DNA from: Chloroflexota bacterium | GTDB taxonomy: Bacteria; Chloroflexota; Anaerolineae; Aggregatilineales; Phototrophicaceae | Assembly (NCBI GenBank): GCA_028873975.1 | Contig: JAPPMO010000069.1 | Location: 1-42,998 of the forward strand | Direction: 5' to 3' | Length of the DNA: 42,998 nt | In this document: piece by piece, positions 27,187 through 35,670 of the stretch | How positions within the stretch are numbered: the stretch's first letter is position 1 | How the letters are laid out: the number at the start of each line of letters is the position of its first letter | Notes under the pieces: generated by a model | What the model was told of the DNA's origin: nothing | Database searches by the model: none | The model's input: only the letters and a program-made list of their open reading frames with translations | Position numbers and translations under genes: made by a program

Positions 27187-27659
27187 GCCAACTCGGGGCG
27201 CATTTCAATATTTTGGCAGGTGTCCACAGGGCAATCGCTTCAAAAATGGCATCTAGTGGAATGGCGCAAGGAACAAACTGGAAATTCACCACAGAGCCAC
27301 AGAAGTAAATCCAATTAAGTCGTGCAACGAAAATTAACCACAGAGAACACAGAGAGCACAGAGAAAATCGGGGGAAGATCAGACTGATTATTCGGGCGTT
27401 TCGGCGGAGACCATTGAAATTCTACCCCACCCCCCGGCCCCCTCTCCGAAGCATCGGAGAGGGGGGCTTAGTGAGCTGTTTTGAGCCATTATGGTCATAA
27501 GGTTTTCTGCGGTAGTAACAGGGCCTGGACGTAAATCGTGATTTTCAACAGAGTCCGGCGAAACGCCCCTACATCGCCTCCTTTTTGGCAGGCAAGAGCT
27601 TAAATCTCGGTGTCCTCGGTGGTTAATTGTCAAAATATTGAAATGCAGGCGCCAACTCG
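27187..27659. mobile_element. MITE-like repeat element, copy B, with 9-bp target duplication
   Basis: The element (27196-27650) has 23-bp terminal inverted repeats, 27196-27218 (GGGCGCATTTC..TTGGCA) and 27628-27650 (TGTCAAAATATTGAAATGC..), matching at 19 of 23 positions, and is flanked by the direct repeat GCCAACTCG (27187-27195 and 27651-27659). The similarity of flanks extends to a 20-bp direct repeat (27178-27197 and 27642-27661). The internal order follows copy A: a region shared with copy A (27219-27290), CACAGAG units (27288-27364), a GGGCGTTTC/GAAACGCCC hairpin split by another insertion (27407-27555), then GGCAAGAGCTTAAATCTCGG and CCTCGGTGG. It is 15 bp from the predicted riboswitch promoter region. 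No gene. Confidence 0.75.
27402..27560. mobile_element. Nested 149-bp insertion inside repeat copy B
   Basis: The hairpin that is intact elsewhere as GGGCGTTTC-GGC-GAAACGCCC is here interrupted by 27407-27555, with CGGCG duplicated on both sides (27402-27406 and 27556-27560), the mark of a transposition event with a 5-bp target duplication. The insert ends are weakly inverted (GAGACCATTGAAATTC against the complement of GATTTTCAACAGAGTC). It contains a perfect 12-bp stem CCCCCTCTCCGA/TCGGAGAGGGGG (27438-27465). The window's last bases (ATTCTACCCCA, 42988-42998) match the start of this insert at about 27419-27429. Confidence 0.65.
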
Positions 27660-28348
27660 GGTAGTGTATCCTTTTCGGTTGAAATGCTTTTGGCTGGTCC
27701 TCGACATGAGATCCTGAAGCGAAAAAAGGCCGACGTTGCTCGGAACGCGCGCTCTGTGAAGCGCAATGTGTCCTCAAATGCTCGGAAGATGTCCTGATTT
27801 GCTCTCATTTTAGCCTGATTTTGGCCTCTCGTTGCACCCTTTTTGGGTAACAGTATAGATACAGTATGTAAACGTGAAGGGAGGGGTACCCCCCGGATCT
27901 GACCGGCCGCCCCAGCAATTTTCGCCATAAGAGGCGCCTGGCCATGGGCGCAGGTTTCGCTTTGAAGTTCCTTCGGTTTTGTCCATTTGCGGATCCGGCA
28001 AAACGTTTTCGGCGATTTGCGCCTCATTTTGGACAATGTCGCTTGGTTTGGACTGGGCGCCGGGTTTGAAGAGCGGGGTCCCGGGCAGGGCGGCTCCGTG
28101 TGTTGCAAGATTGAAGTATCGAGCAAGTCGGGAAGAAAAGGGCGACTATATGGTCGCGGATTCGGGCGGGAGGGCGAGCTGCGCGCCCCCGCGGAGACAG
28201 TTTCTATGTTTCAAGCGAAAGGGATGCGCTACGCTAATTCGCGCCGTCTTTTAACCATCTATTTTCTCCGGTCGGCTGTTGCTATAATCTTATTGATTTC
28301 GTCAAGATCCTAACCCTAGCAGCGGGCTGAAGAGATCGGTTCAAACGC
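27660..28348. other. Gene-free region with hairpin repeats, upstream of SCO1 gene
   Basis: No convincing gene on either strand over about 690 bases. It holds a hairpin followed by AACAGTATAGATA (27836-27861) that recurs at 37105-37133, and a REP-like hairpin GGGCGACTATATGGTCGCG (28140-28158) that recurs with one change at 39188-39206. An extended -10 element TGCTATAAT at 28280-28288 probably starts the SCO1 transcript; no good -35 is seen. The open frames here have biased composition and run across the repeats. Confidence 0.5.
27831..27874. repeat. Hairpin plus AACAGTATAGATA repeat, copy 1
   Basis: ACCC-TTTTT-GGGT (27836-27848) is followed by AACAGTATAGATACAGTATG and TAAACG (27849-27874). 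The second copy at 37105-37147 has TTGCCC-TGTTTTC-GGGCAA followed by CAGTATAGATAGCGTATG. The stem bases differ but pair in each copy, while the single-stranded tail is conserved. Confidence 0.55.
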
Positions 28349-29047
28349 TTGACTGAAGCACAGCGGACAAATATCAGCATCAGCAGCTACATGATCCGAC
28401 GCATCCTGCTCGGCGTCATTTCCGTGCTGCTCCTTGGCATTGCCGCCCTGGCGATGGCCATTGCCTACGGCCGGATTTACCCCGGCGCCAACTCCCAAGC
28501 AGACAGTTCCCATAGGGGGGACGGCCTGGAGTTCGACGGGTCTATCATCATTGATCCGCCGCTAGCGATGCCGGATTTCACCCTGCGGGACCAATTCAAC
28601 AAGTCCGTGAGCCTCAGCGACCTGCGAGGCAATTATGTCTTGATAACTTTCGGCTATACAAACTGCCCCGACATCTGTCCATTGACGCTTGGCGAATTGC
28701 ACAGCGCGCGCAAGGCGCTGGGTTCATCAAGTGAAGAGGTCGCTTTTCTGTTCATCAGCGTGGACGGCGAGCGCGATAGTCCCGAGGCTTTGCGAAACTA
28801 TTTTGCGCTGCGGGGATTGGACGGCATCATCGGATTATCGGGCGGGGAAGACGCGGTCCGGGCGCTGGGCATTGACTATGGCTTGTCTTTTGAAATGACT
28901 AAACCGGACAAGCGCGGCGGCTATCTGGTGAATCATACCGCGGGTTCATTCCTGCTGGACCGGAACGGACGCTGGATCAGGCGCTACCAGTTTGGTGTAG
29001 CGCCCAGCAGGATCGTCGCCGACCTGCGGGGGCTGCTCGCTTCTTGA
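28349..29047 (+). CDS. SCO1/SenC-family copper-binding thioredoxin-like protein
   Basis: SCO proteins deliver copper or reduce thiols during assembly of the CuA site of cytochrome c oxidase. The 232-residue product has a membrane anchor (about 17-40), then a thioredoxin fold with the copper motif NCPDICP (Cys106, Cys110) and the third ligand His196 in VNHTAGSFLLD; FISVDGERDSP is also typical. It would be anchored facing the outside of the membrane. The start is uncertain: TTG at 28349 gives 232 residues and ATG at 28391 gives 218; neither has a strong ribosome binding site. No oxidase genes are near. It converges on alr, with 10 bases between stops. Confidence 0.92.
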   Translation: MTEAQRTNISISSYMIRRILLGVISVLLLGIAALAMAIAYGRIYPGANSQADSSHRGDGLEFDGSIIIDPPLAMPDFTLRDQFNKSVSLSDLRGNYVLITFGYTNCPDICPLTLGELHSARKALGSSSEEVAFLFISVDGERDSPEALRNYFALRGLDGIIGLSGGEDAVRALGIDYGLSFEMTKPDKRGGYLVNHTAGSFLLDRNGRWIRRYQFGVAPSRIVADLRGLLAS

Positions 29048-29057
29048 TTGGGGCAGA

Positions 29058-30167
29058 TCAGATACGAGGAACGCGGGGCAAAATCGTGGAAAGCACCTCA
29101 TAGTTAATGCTGCCGATCCAAGCCGCAACCTCGTCCGCGCTGATCTCATCGTCGCCCTGCCTGCCCAGCAAGACAACTTCGTCGCCGGCGAACACGTCTG
29201 GAATATGGCTGACGTTGATGGCGGTTTTCTCCATGCTAACGCGGCCTACCAAGGGCGCTCGTTTCCCATGCACCAGCACCTCTCGCCAAGAACGCGGCGA
29301 TCGGCGCAAACCGTCGGCGTATCCCACCGGCAGAACCGCGATCTTTTCCGCGCCGCGGGTCCGATAGCTGTTGCCATAACCGACTGGCGAGCCGGGCGGC
29401 AAGGTCTTGACCTGAGCAATGACCGTCTTCCAAGACATTACCGGCTGGAGTCCCTCTAAAGAAGTCGCGGACCCGCAGGGTTTCAAACCATAAAGCAGCA
29501 AGCCGGGGCGAACCAGGTTAAAGCCGCCGGCGCCGGGGTTGACGGTCGCGGCGGAGTTGGCGGCGTGGGTATAGCGGAATACGCAGCCAGCCTCGCGCAT
29601 CGTTGCTAGCACATTCTCGAAGGTCGCGCGCTGTTGAGCGGTATAGCGCGGGTCTTCGCCGGCGACGGAAAAATGCGTGTATATGCCTTCAACCTGGATG
29701 GCGTCGCAAGAGCGCAAGGTCGTCATTAGTTCCTTGACTTCGCGGGGCAATATGCCGAGCCGTCCCATTCCTGAATCAACCTTGATATGCGCCTTTAGGG
29801 CGCCGCAGGTTGCCCGCGCGATGTTTTGAAATCGCGCCATCTGCCCTATGTCAAACAGCGACACGGTAATGTCATGTTCGACTGCCAAGGGGATGGAGTC
29901 GCTCGGGACGTAACTCAAGACCAAAATCGGCGCGGCGATGCCGGCGCGGCGCAATTGAACCGCCTCAGCCATATTGGCGACTGCCAGGCAACTGGCGCCA
30001 TTCCGCAAGGCGATACGCGCGACGGCGACGGCGCCGTGGCCGTAGGCATTTGCCTTGACCACCGCCATGATTCCAGTGCCCGCGCCGACCTTGGCTTTGA
30101 TCAGTCGCACATTGGATGCCAGCGCCTCGAGATCTATATCAACGCGGCTCGGCCGCAGCGACTGCAT
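29058..30167 (-). CDS. alr: Alanine racemase
   Basis: Alr is a PLP enzyme making D-alanine for peptidoglycan. From ATG 30167 the product has 369 residues, typical for the family. It begins RPSRVDIDLEALASNVRLIK and has the PLP lysine Lys38 in VVKANAYGHGA, KVDSGMGRLG, THFSVAGE, the PLP-phosphate region NLVRPGLLLYG, and GYGNSYRT, where the second catalytic Tyr is expected, and VGRVSMEKTAINV. The frame stays open upstream to an ATG at 30338, but the added 57 residues do not look like the family. AGGA is 13 bases before 30167. Fits with the two lytic transglycosylases in this window as cell-wall functions, but it is a single-gene unit here. Confidence 0.95.
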   Translation of the reverse strand: MQSLRPSRVDIDLEALASNVRLIKAKVGAGTGIMAVVKANAYGHGAVAVARIALRNGASCLAVANMAEAVQLRRAGIAAPILVLSYVPSDSIPLAVEHDITVSLFDIGQMARFQNIARATCGALKAHIKVDSGMGRLGILPREVKELMTTLRSCDAIQVEGIYTHFSVAGEDPRYTAQQRATFENVLATMREAGCVFRYTHAANSAATVNPGAGGFNLVRPGLLLYGLKPCGSATSLEGLQPVMSWKTVIAQVKTLPPGSPVGYGNSYRTRGAEKIAVLPVGYADGLRRSPRSWREVLVHGKRAPLVGRVSMEKTAINVSHIPDVFAGDEVVLLGRQGDDEISADEVAAWIGSINYEVLSTILPRVPRI

Positions 30168-30408
30168 ATCAAGTTCGCTATCCTTCCAAGCAGCAGTTAT
30201 CGGAGTTGCAAGTTCGCTTGTTCTTTGAAGCCTCTCAACCATTCCATTAGCGCCCGTGGAACTCGCGGATACAAACCGCCGCTTGTTTTTTGACGGCTCT
30301 TGCAGCAACGGCCTTGGCAAGCAGTATAGCAGTGGCATTTGAAGCCTGCTATCAATTACGTGGGCTAAATGACCGCTGGCGCGCGCGGAATCGGACCTGA
30401 TCGCCTTG

Positions 30409-30435
30409 TGCTATAATGCTCGCGTTTTGGGGGAG
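30409..30435 (+). promoter_or_regulatory. Extended -10 promoter and strong ribosome binding site of tgt
   Basis: TGCTATAAT (30409-30417) is an extended -10 element without a clear -35. GGGGGAG (30429-30435) stands five bases before the ATG at 30441. The two are so close that the leader would be only about 18 bases. Confidence 0.6.
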
Positions 30436-30440
30436 AAAAT

Positions 30441-31556
30441 ATGTCCTTTGAATTCGAAATCATCGCCAGGGACGGAAAGGCCCGCGCCGGCATCCTCCAT
30501 ACGCCGCATGGCGATATCCCCACGCCGGTCTTTGCGCCGGTGGGCACAGCCGCCACGGTTAAGGCTGTGCCGCCAAAGGACCTCGAAGCGCTCGACGTCA
30601 GCCTGATCCTTTCCAATACCTACCACCTCTTTCTAAGGCCGGGCGATGAACTCATCCGCGACCTGGGCGGTTTGCACGCTTTCATGCGCTGGCAGGGGCC
30701 GATCTTGACCGATTCCGGCGGCTTCCAGATCTTTAGCCTGGCCGAGATTAACTCCATTGACGAAGAAGGCGTCACTTTCCGCAGCCACCTCGATGGCAGC
30801 CGCAAGCGTCTGGACCCGCGCCGATCCATGCGGATCCAGCAGAACCTGGGCGCGGACATCATCATGGCTTTCGATCAATGCCCGGCGCCCAAAGATCGGG
30901 CGGAAGTCGAGGGGGCGCTCAAGCGCACCCATCGCTGGCTGGTCGAATGCCGGCAGGCGCATCCCGACGATGAGGAGCAGGCTTTGTTCGGCATCGTTCA
31001 AGGCGGGATCTTCCCCGAGCTGCGCGCGCGTTCAGCGGAGTTCGCGACGGCGCTTGATCTGAAGGGCTATGCCATTGGGGGCTTGGCCGTCGGCGAATCA
31101 AAATCCGAGATGTACCAAACTTTGGACCATACGATTCCCTGCTTGCCGGCTGACCGTCCGCGTTATTTGATGGGAGTTGGGGAACCCGATGATCTGGTCG
31201 AAGGCATCATGCGCGGCGTCGACATCTTTGACTGCGTCATACCGACTCGGCTGGCGAGACACGCGGCAGCCTTCACGCACAGCGGCCGCATTAACCTGCG
31301 CAATGCTCGCTACAAGATGGATGAATCACCCATTGATCCAAGGCTGGACAATTATGCCAGCGGGTTCTCGCGCGCCTATCTGCGCCACCTCGTCGCCGCC
31401 AAAGAGCTGCTGGCGCATTACCTGATTAGCTTGCACAACATCGATTTTCTCGTCAGTCACGTGGCAAAAATGCGGGGGGCGATCATCGACGGTCGACTTG
31501 AAAGTTACGCATCGCAGTTTCTGGCTGATTACCTTCAACCGATGCGGGACGATTGA
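30441..31556 (+). CDS. tgt: Queuine/preQ1 tRNA-guanine transglycosylase, zinc-site variant
   Basis: Tgt exchanges the wobble guanine of GUN-anticodon tRNAs for preQ1 in queuosine synthesis. The 371-residue protein has TPVFAPVGTAATVKA, SNTYHLFLRPG, the active-site TDSGGFQ (Asp91), GIVQGGIFPELR, YAIGGLAVGE and GVDIFDCVIPTR with nucleophile Asp264. The structural zinc site, normally CxCxxC...H just before NYSRAYL, is degenerate: residues 299-310 read DPRLDNYASGFS, with no Cys, although SRAYLRHL (310-317) and the HN (332-333) remain. This may mean a zinc-free variant. No other queuosine genes are in the window. Tail-to-tail with the PIG-L gene, one base between stops. Confidence 0.93.
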   Translation: MSFEFEIIARDGKARAGILHTPHGDIPTPVFAPVGTAATVKAVPPKDLEALDVSLILSNTYHLFLRPGDELIRDLGGLHAFMRWQGPILTDSGGFQIFSLAEINSIDEEGVTFRSHLDGSRKRLDPRRSMRIQQNLGADIIMAFDQCPAPKDRAEVEGALKRTHRWLVECRQAHPDDEEQALFGIVQGGIFPELRARSAEFATALDLKGYAIGGLAVGESKSEMYQTLDHTIPCLPADRPRYLMGVGEPDDLVEGIMRGVDIFDCVIPTRLARHAAAFTHSGRINLRNARYKMDESPIDPRLDNYASGFSRAYLRHLVAAKELLAHYLISLHNIDFLVSHVAKMRGAIIDGRLESYASQFLADYLQPMRDD

Positions 31557-31557
31557 T

Positions 31558-32406
31558 TCATAGACTAACGCCGTGGAAGAGGTCATCTTCGTCGGCGCGA
31601 CTGTGATTCGGCTTGGGAAAAGCCCGCGTGAAGCCCTGCCTGCTATACAAGATTCGCCGCAGCCAGCGCGCCGTGCGCGTGATGCGCCCACCCCCCTGGC
31701 TGGCGTGACAACGACTGGCGCGCTCCCAAATATCCAGGTAATCGGCGATCGGGATGCGCGCGTGGCTTGGTTCGACGTGGTCGAGGATTTTGACAACATC
31801 AATGTCCTGGTTCATGCCCATCCGGCGCGGATCTTGCCCCTTTAGCCTGGCGCTCAGTATCCGCGCCCAAAGCAGAGCCGTCGGGAAGGCGGCGTAGTAG
31901 AGCTTTTGCGGCTTGCAAGCGGCGGGAATATCGCCGTTCCGCAAGCGATGAAACGCGGCTTCGGTGGCCCGTTGAATCGCTATGTGATCGGGATGCCCAT
32001 AGCCGCCATACCGGTTGAAGGTGACCACCACTTGAGGGCGGATCTGACGCATCACCTCGGCAACATGCCCCGTCACGCGCTCCGGATCATGTTCCCACTG
32101 AAAGCAGAGCGAATCGGGATGCCGCGACGTTTCGCTGCCTGTCATGCCGCTGTCGCGATAACCCAGCAGAAAGACCTCTTTGAAATCGAGATATTGACGG
32201 GCGCATGACAACTCGCTCAAGCGCAGCTCCGCGACTGTTTTGTGTACCCCCTGCAAATGCAGCGGCACTGTTCCTACATCGCCGTTTGTGGCGCAAATAA
32301 GATAGACGTCGACGCCGTCATCAATCCATTTGGGGATGGCCGCGCCCAAGCCGAAACTCTCGTCATCGGGATGCGCGAAGCTAATCAGCAGGCGGCGCTT
32401 TTCCAT
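31558..32406 (-). CDS. PIG-L family N-acetylglucosaminyl deacetylase-like protein
   Basis: The 282-residue product is a LmbE/PIG-L-type zinc amidohydrolase, a family removing N-acetyl groups from GlcNAc-containing substrates such as GlcNAc-inositol, mycothiol or bacillithiol precursors. The zinc motif AHPDDE is at 11-16 (His12, Asp15 or neighbour), and GHPDH at 137-141 supplies the third ligand; TNGDVG and RDSGM are also characteristic. ATG 32406 has GGAG six bases upstream and so is preferred to an in-frame start 33 bases earlier. The C-terminal 70 residues, rich in Arg, are outside the core. Substrate not known. Divergent from DUF3048 gene. Confidence 0.9.
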   Translation of the reverse strand: MEKRRLLISFAHPDDESFGLGAAIPKWIDDGVDVYLICATNGDVGTVPLHLQGVHKTVAELRLSELSCARQYLDFKEVFLLGYRDSGMTGSETSRHPDSLCFQWEHDPERVTGHVAEVMRQIRPQVVVTFNRYGGYGHPDHIAIQRATEAAFHRLRNGDIPAACKPQKLYYAAFPTALLWARILSARLKGQDPRRMGMNQDIDVVKILDHVEPSHARIPIADYLDIWERASRCHASQGGGRITRTARWLRRILYSRQGFTRAFPKPNHSRADEDDLFHGVSL

Positions 32407-32424
32407 GTCGTCTCCGCTGTGTTT

Positions 32425-32495
32425 TTGACAAAGCTGCACAATCTCCCTATTATACTGACTGTCCCTTGCCGAAGTGAGTATTACTTCCTTATACT
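32425..32495 (+). promoter_or_regulatory. Two promoters for the DUF3048 gene
   Basis: TTGACA (32425-32430) and TATTAT (32448-32453) have a 17-bp spacer. A second set is TTGCCG (32466-32471) and TATACT (32490-32495) with an 18-bp spacer. Both lie in the 126-bp gap between divergent genes. Confidence 0.65.
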
Positions 32496-32532
32496 GTCCC
32501 CTGTTTTGAAGCTAGCCATTCGAGAGGACTAC

Positions 32533-33705
32533 ATGGGCTTGACCGGTCAAAGACGCTTGGTATTGATAGCTGTACTCGCCGCTGCGGTCGCGCTGGCGGG
32601 CATCGGAACCAAAGCCCAGAACAAGGCCGCGACCCAGACGGGTCAGGTTTTTGCGACTTCGACGCCTGCTGCGCTTGTCAGGGCGCAACCTGCAGTCGTA
32701 ATCGGTCCCTACGAATATCCGGACGGCTACAATCCGATGACCGGATTGCCCTATCCAAATAACGAAGTGCGCGCCCGTCGCAATCTGATCGTCAAGATCT
32801 CCAATCACCCGCCCATCGTGCGGCCGCAGCACGGGGTGAACGCGGCGGACCTCGTCTTTGAATACGAGGCTGAAGGCAAGGTCACGCGCTTTGCGGCGGT
32901 CTATCGAACCAACGCGCCGGAACGCGTCGGTTCAATACGCAGCGGGCGTCTTCTCGATATCGAGTTGCTAACCATGTATTCGGCGCTCTTGACATATTCC
33001 GGCGCCAGTGAGCCCATACGCAAGATCTATCTCAATTCCGACTACCGTTACCGACTGATATCGCCTTCATTTGGCGACAATTGCGATAATGCCGGCATTT
33101 GCCGCGACGCCACATTGATAGAGCGCGGCTATGAGCACACGCTTTTTGGCGATACCCGCCGCATGTGGGATCTAGCCACGCGCCGCAACGTGAATACGGG
33201 TTTCCGCGCGGTGGGCTTCGCCTTCAGCGAGAGCGCCGATATCGGTGGCATTGCCGCGCGCGATATCTACATTCACTGGTCCTCCCGGACCAACGCCCGC
33301 TGGCAATACGACGAGGCGAGCCGGACTTACCTGCGCTATACGGACCACGAGCCGCATTTCGATGCCGCTGATGGCCAGCAACTCTGGGCGGACAACCTGG
33401 TGATTCTCGAGGTCCCGCATCACCGCCGACCCGATCTCTTCCCGCCGGGCTCCACGAACGAATCGCTCGAAGTTGCCTTGTGGGACAGCGGCCGCGCCTA
33501 CGTATTCCGTGACGGCGTCATCTATGTTGGATTCTGGAAACGTCTGGGAAGACGCCCCGGGGAAGCCTTGCAATTGATGCTTGGCAATAGCGAGGCGATT
33601 CCATTACGCCCGGGCCGGACCTGGATAAGCGTCACGCGTTCGCTGGGCTCGACAATTGTAAATGCGGAACACCAGCCAATTCCGACCCTGACGCCAGAAC
33701 CATAG
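32533..33705 (+). CDS. DUF3048 domain-containing secreted protein
   Basis: The 390-residue protein has an N-terminal signal or anchor (about 8-25, LVLIAVLAAAVALAGIG) and a long extracytoplasmic part. It matches the DUF3048 (YerB-like) family by the segments NPMTGLP, VKISNHPPIVRPQHGVNAAD, FEYEAEGKVTRFAAVY and RVGSIRSGRLLDIEL in the N-terminal domain, and LVILEVPHH with GRPG...LMLGN and PLRPGRTWISV in the C-terminal domain. The molecular function is not known; members are lipoproteins or secreted. GAGAGGA stands four to five bases before ATG 32533. It is followed by mltG in the same direction, 80 bases apart. Confidence 0.88.
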   Translation: MGLTGQRRLVLIAVLAAAVALAGIGTKAQNKAATQTGQVFATSTPAALVRAQPAVVIGPYEYPDGYNPMTGLPYPNNEVRARRNLIVKISNHPPIVRPQHGVNAADLVFEYEAEGKVTRFAAVYRTNAPERVGSIRSGRLLDIELLTMYSALLTYSGASEPIRKIYLNSDYRYRLISPSFGDNCDNAGICRDATLIERGYEHTLFGDTRRMWDLATRRNVNTGFRAVGFAFSESADIGGIAARDIYIHWSSRTNARWQYDEASRTYLRYTDHEPHFDAADGQQLWADNLVILEVPHHRRPDLFPPGSTNESLEVALWDSGRAYVFRDGVIYVGFWKRLGRRPGEALQLMLGNSEAIPLRPGRTWISVTRSLGSTIVNAEHQPIPTLTPEP

Positions 33706-33785
33706 ACGAGCGTTTTTTTCAAAGGGCGTCGCTTGTCCATGTTTAGCATCGTCAAGACCGGCGAGTATCGAGGGATTGCCAAGGA

Positions 33786-34895
33786 TTGCAATCACAGCGC
33801 GCGCTTCAAGGCTTTGTTTTAGGAGCCGTCTTTCTGGCGATTGGCTTAGTCGTCGCCTTCGCTGCGGCTTATGCCGTCACTGATGGGCAAATCGTCGAAC
33901 TCGCGCAAGTGGCATTATTGCACCTGCAACTGAGAGAACATCAAAGCGAACTTTTCGCGCCCTACGGCCAGGGCGAGGGCAGGATTCGCTTCAGGATTCC
34001 ACCCGGCGCCGACGCCGCCGCAATCGCCGCCTCCCTTTTCGACGCAAACTTAATCCGAGACAGGCAACTTTTCCTGGATTACGCGCGCGTCGAAGGTTTG
34101 GACCGCAGGTTCGAGGCGGGCGTGTATTTCCTGAACCAGACATTGTCCATCGCCGAAATTGCTCCCTTGCTTACCGATTCAAGCTCAAGCCACATCCTTT
34201 TCCGCACCATTGAAGGCGCCCGCATTGAAGAGATCGCGGCCCTGATCGACAGCAAGGGTCTATTCGGATTCACCGGCCCCGATTTTCTGGAGACGGTTCA
34301 GGCGGGCGCGGACTTGCCCTCCGACTTCGCCGGCTGGGCGGGCATAGCCGAGGGCGCGTCTCTGGAAGGTTTCTTGTTTCCCGATACTTATCAGTTGCCG
34401 CCCGATATCAGCCCGGTCGCCTTGCGCAATTTCCTGCTGGGTACGTTTCGCGATCGGCTGGGCGATCAATTGCGGGCGGATGCCCTGGCGCAGGGATTTA
34501 CGATTCATCAGATCGTGACGCTGGCCTCAATAGTTGAACGAGAAGCGGTCTGGCGGGAAGAACACGACGACATTGCCGCTGTCTATCGCAATCGCCTGGC
34601 GATCAACATGAAGCTGGAAGCCGACCCCACCGTGCAATACGGCCTTCAAGGCGCGCGCAATGGCTGGTGGCCCAATATCACGCGAGCCGACTACCGGCAG
34701 GTCCTTTCTCCCTACAACACGTATCTCTATGCCGGTTTGCCGCCGGGGCCGATCGCAAGCCCGAGCCTTTCCGCCATTCAAGCCGCCATCTATCCAGCCG
34801 AATCCAACTATTTCTTTTTCCGCGCCGCTTGCGACGGCTCTTTTTTCCATAATTTTGCCGTCACCTTTGACGAGCATCTGGCAAATGGCTGTTGA
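33786..34895 (+). CDS. mltG: Endolytic murein transglycosylase MltG
   Basis: MltG cuts nascent glycan strands in the membrane and sets glycan chain length. The 369-residue protein has a transmembrane anchor (about 9-31), a LysM-like region (about 65-135), and the YceG core: EGFLFPDTY (194-202), TLASIVEREA with catalytic Glu251, YRNRL, LEADPTVQYGL, SPYNTYLYAGLPPGPI and the final NYFFFRA. The start is TTG at 33786; AGGG is 11 bases upstream, and no ATG fits, so the start is uncertain by a few codons. Its end overlaps the next gene if that begins at 34885. DUF3048 lies upstream in the same direction. Confidence 0.93.
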   Translation: MQSQRALQGFVLGAVFLAIGLVVAFAAAYAVTDGQIVELAQVALLHLQLREHQSELFAPYGQGEGRIRFRIPPGADAAAIAASLFDANLIRDRQLFLDYARVEGLDRRFEAGVYFLNQTLSIAEIAPLLTDSSSSHILFRTIEGARIEEIAALIDSKGLFGFTGPDFLETVQAGADLPSDFAGWAGIAEGASLEGFLFPDTYQLPPDISPVALRNFLLGTFRDRLGDQLRADALAQGFTIHQIVTLASIVEREAVWREEHDDIAAVYRNRLAINMKLEADPTVQYGLQGARNGWWPNITRADYRQVLSPYNTYLYAGLPPGPIASPSLSAIQAAIYPAESNYFFFRAACDGSFFHNFAVTFDEHLANGC

Positions 34896-35670
34896 AGGGG
34901 AGCGTCCCCGCCGCCCTTCCCCAGCCATGCGCCTGGGCGCCTGGATCCTGCTGACAATAGCGATGACCGCCTGCGGCGCCCTGCAGCCGCTGGAGATCCG
35001 CAAGATCGCCCTGCTGGCGCCCTTTGAAGGACAGTACCGCGCGCTCGGCTACAACGCGCTCTACGCCATGGGTTTGGCGCTGTCCGAGGCCGATCTCGAT
35101 AACGTGCAGCTGCTGCCGGTAGATGACGGCGGAGACGTCAGTTCGGCAAGCTCGCGCATCCGGGCGCTCAATCTCGACAGCGCGGTTGTCGCGATCATCG
35201 CGCTGGGCGAAGCGGCGACGCATCCGGCGACGCAGCAGGCAAACGACAAAGCCCTGATTCTCATCGGCAATTGGGGGCACGAGCGCGCCGACGAGGACAG
35301 TCTGTACGCGACTGATCGAGGGCGAGCGGAATCGAGCGCGCGGGACGACCTGCTGATCGCAAGGCAAATGATCCGCGGCGGCGGGAGTCCGCAAGATATC
35401 TTCAGGAGCAACGGAGCACTGGCGGACGCGCGGTTTTCGGCGCGCTATGCCGACGGGGGCCAAGAAATTCCGCGCCCCAATTGGCTGGCCACGTTGACTT
35501 ATGACCTGGCTCGACTGGCGCTTGCCTCGATTGCCGATGGCAGCGAGCTGAGCGACATTGCCCTTGATGGTCTTAATGGCAAGATCAGTTTCGCCGACGG
35601 CTACTGGCAAGAGGCGCCGATTCATCGCTATCAGTTCCTGGGGGGCGAGCTCGCGCCGCTATCCGCCTAG
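34885..35670 (+). CDS. Short periplasmic-binding-protein-like lipoprotein
   Basis: The product is about 247-261 residues. From the internal ATG 34927 it has a lipoprotein signal (LGAWILLTIAMTAC, lipid Cys16). The body resembles the type 1 periplasmic-binding fold of branched-chain amino acid receptors or LpoA/LppC: KIALLAPFEGQYRALGYNALYAMGLAL, VQLLPVDDGG, and strand-helix units VVAIIALGEAATHPATQQAND, ALILIGNWG. It is much shorter than the usual 380 or so residues, so it may be a reduced version or one lobe plus part of another. ATG 34885 would overlap mltG by 11 bases and suggests coupling. Its stop overlaps the stop of the opposing pdp gene through CTAG. Function unproven. Confidence 0.65.
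   Translation: MAVEGERPRRPSPAMRLGAWILLTIAMTACGALQPLEIRKIALLAPFEGQYRALGYNALYAMGLALSEADLDNVQLLPVDDGGDVSSASSRIRALNLDSAVVAIIALGEAATHPATQQANDKALILIGNWGHERADEDSLYATDRGRAESSARDDLLIARQMIRGGGSPQDIFRSNGALADARFSARYADGGQEIPRPNWLATLTYDLARLALASIADGSELSDIALDGLNGKISFADGYWQEAPIHRYQFLGGELAPLSA

Noticed and set aside
27623..28126. Minus-strand frame of 167 codons in the repeat-rich gap
   Set aside because: It begins and ends in low-complexity or repeat sequence, has biased composition and crosses element copy B.
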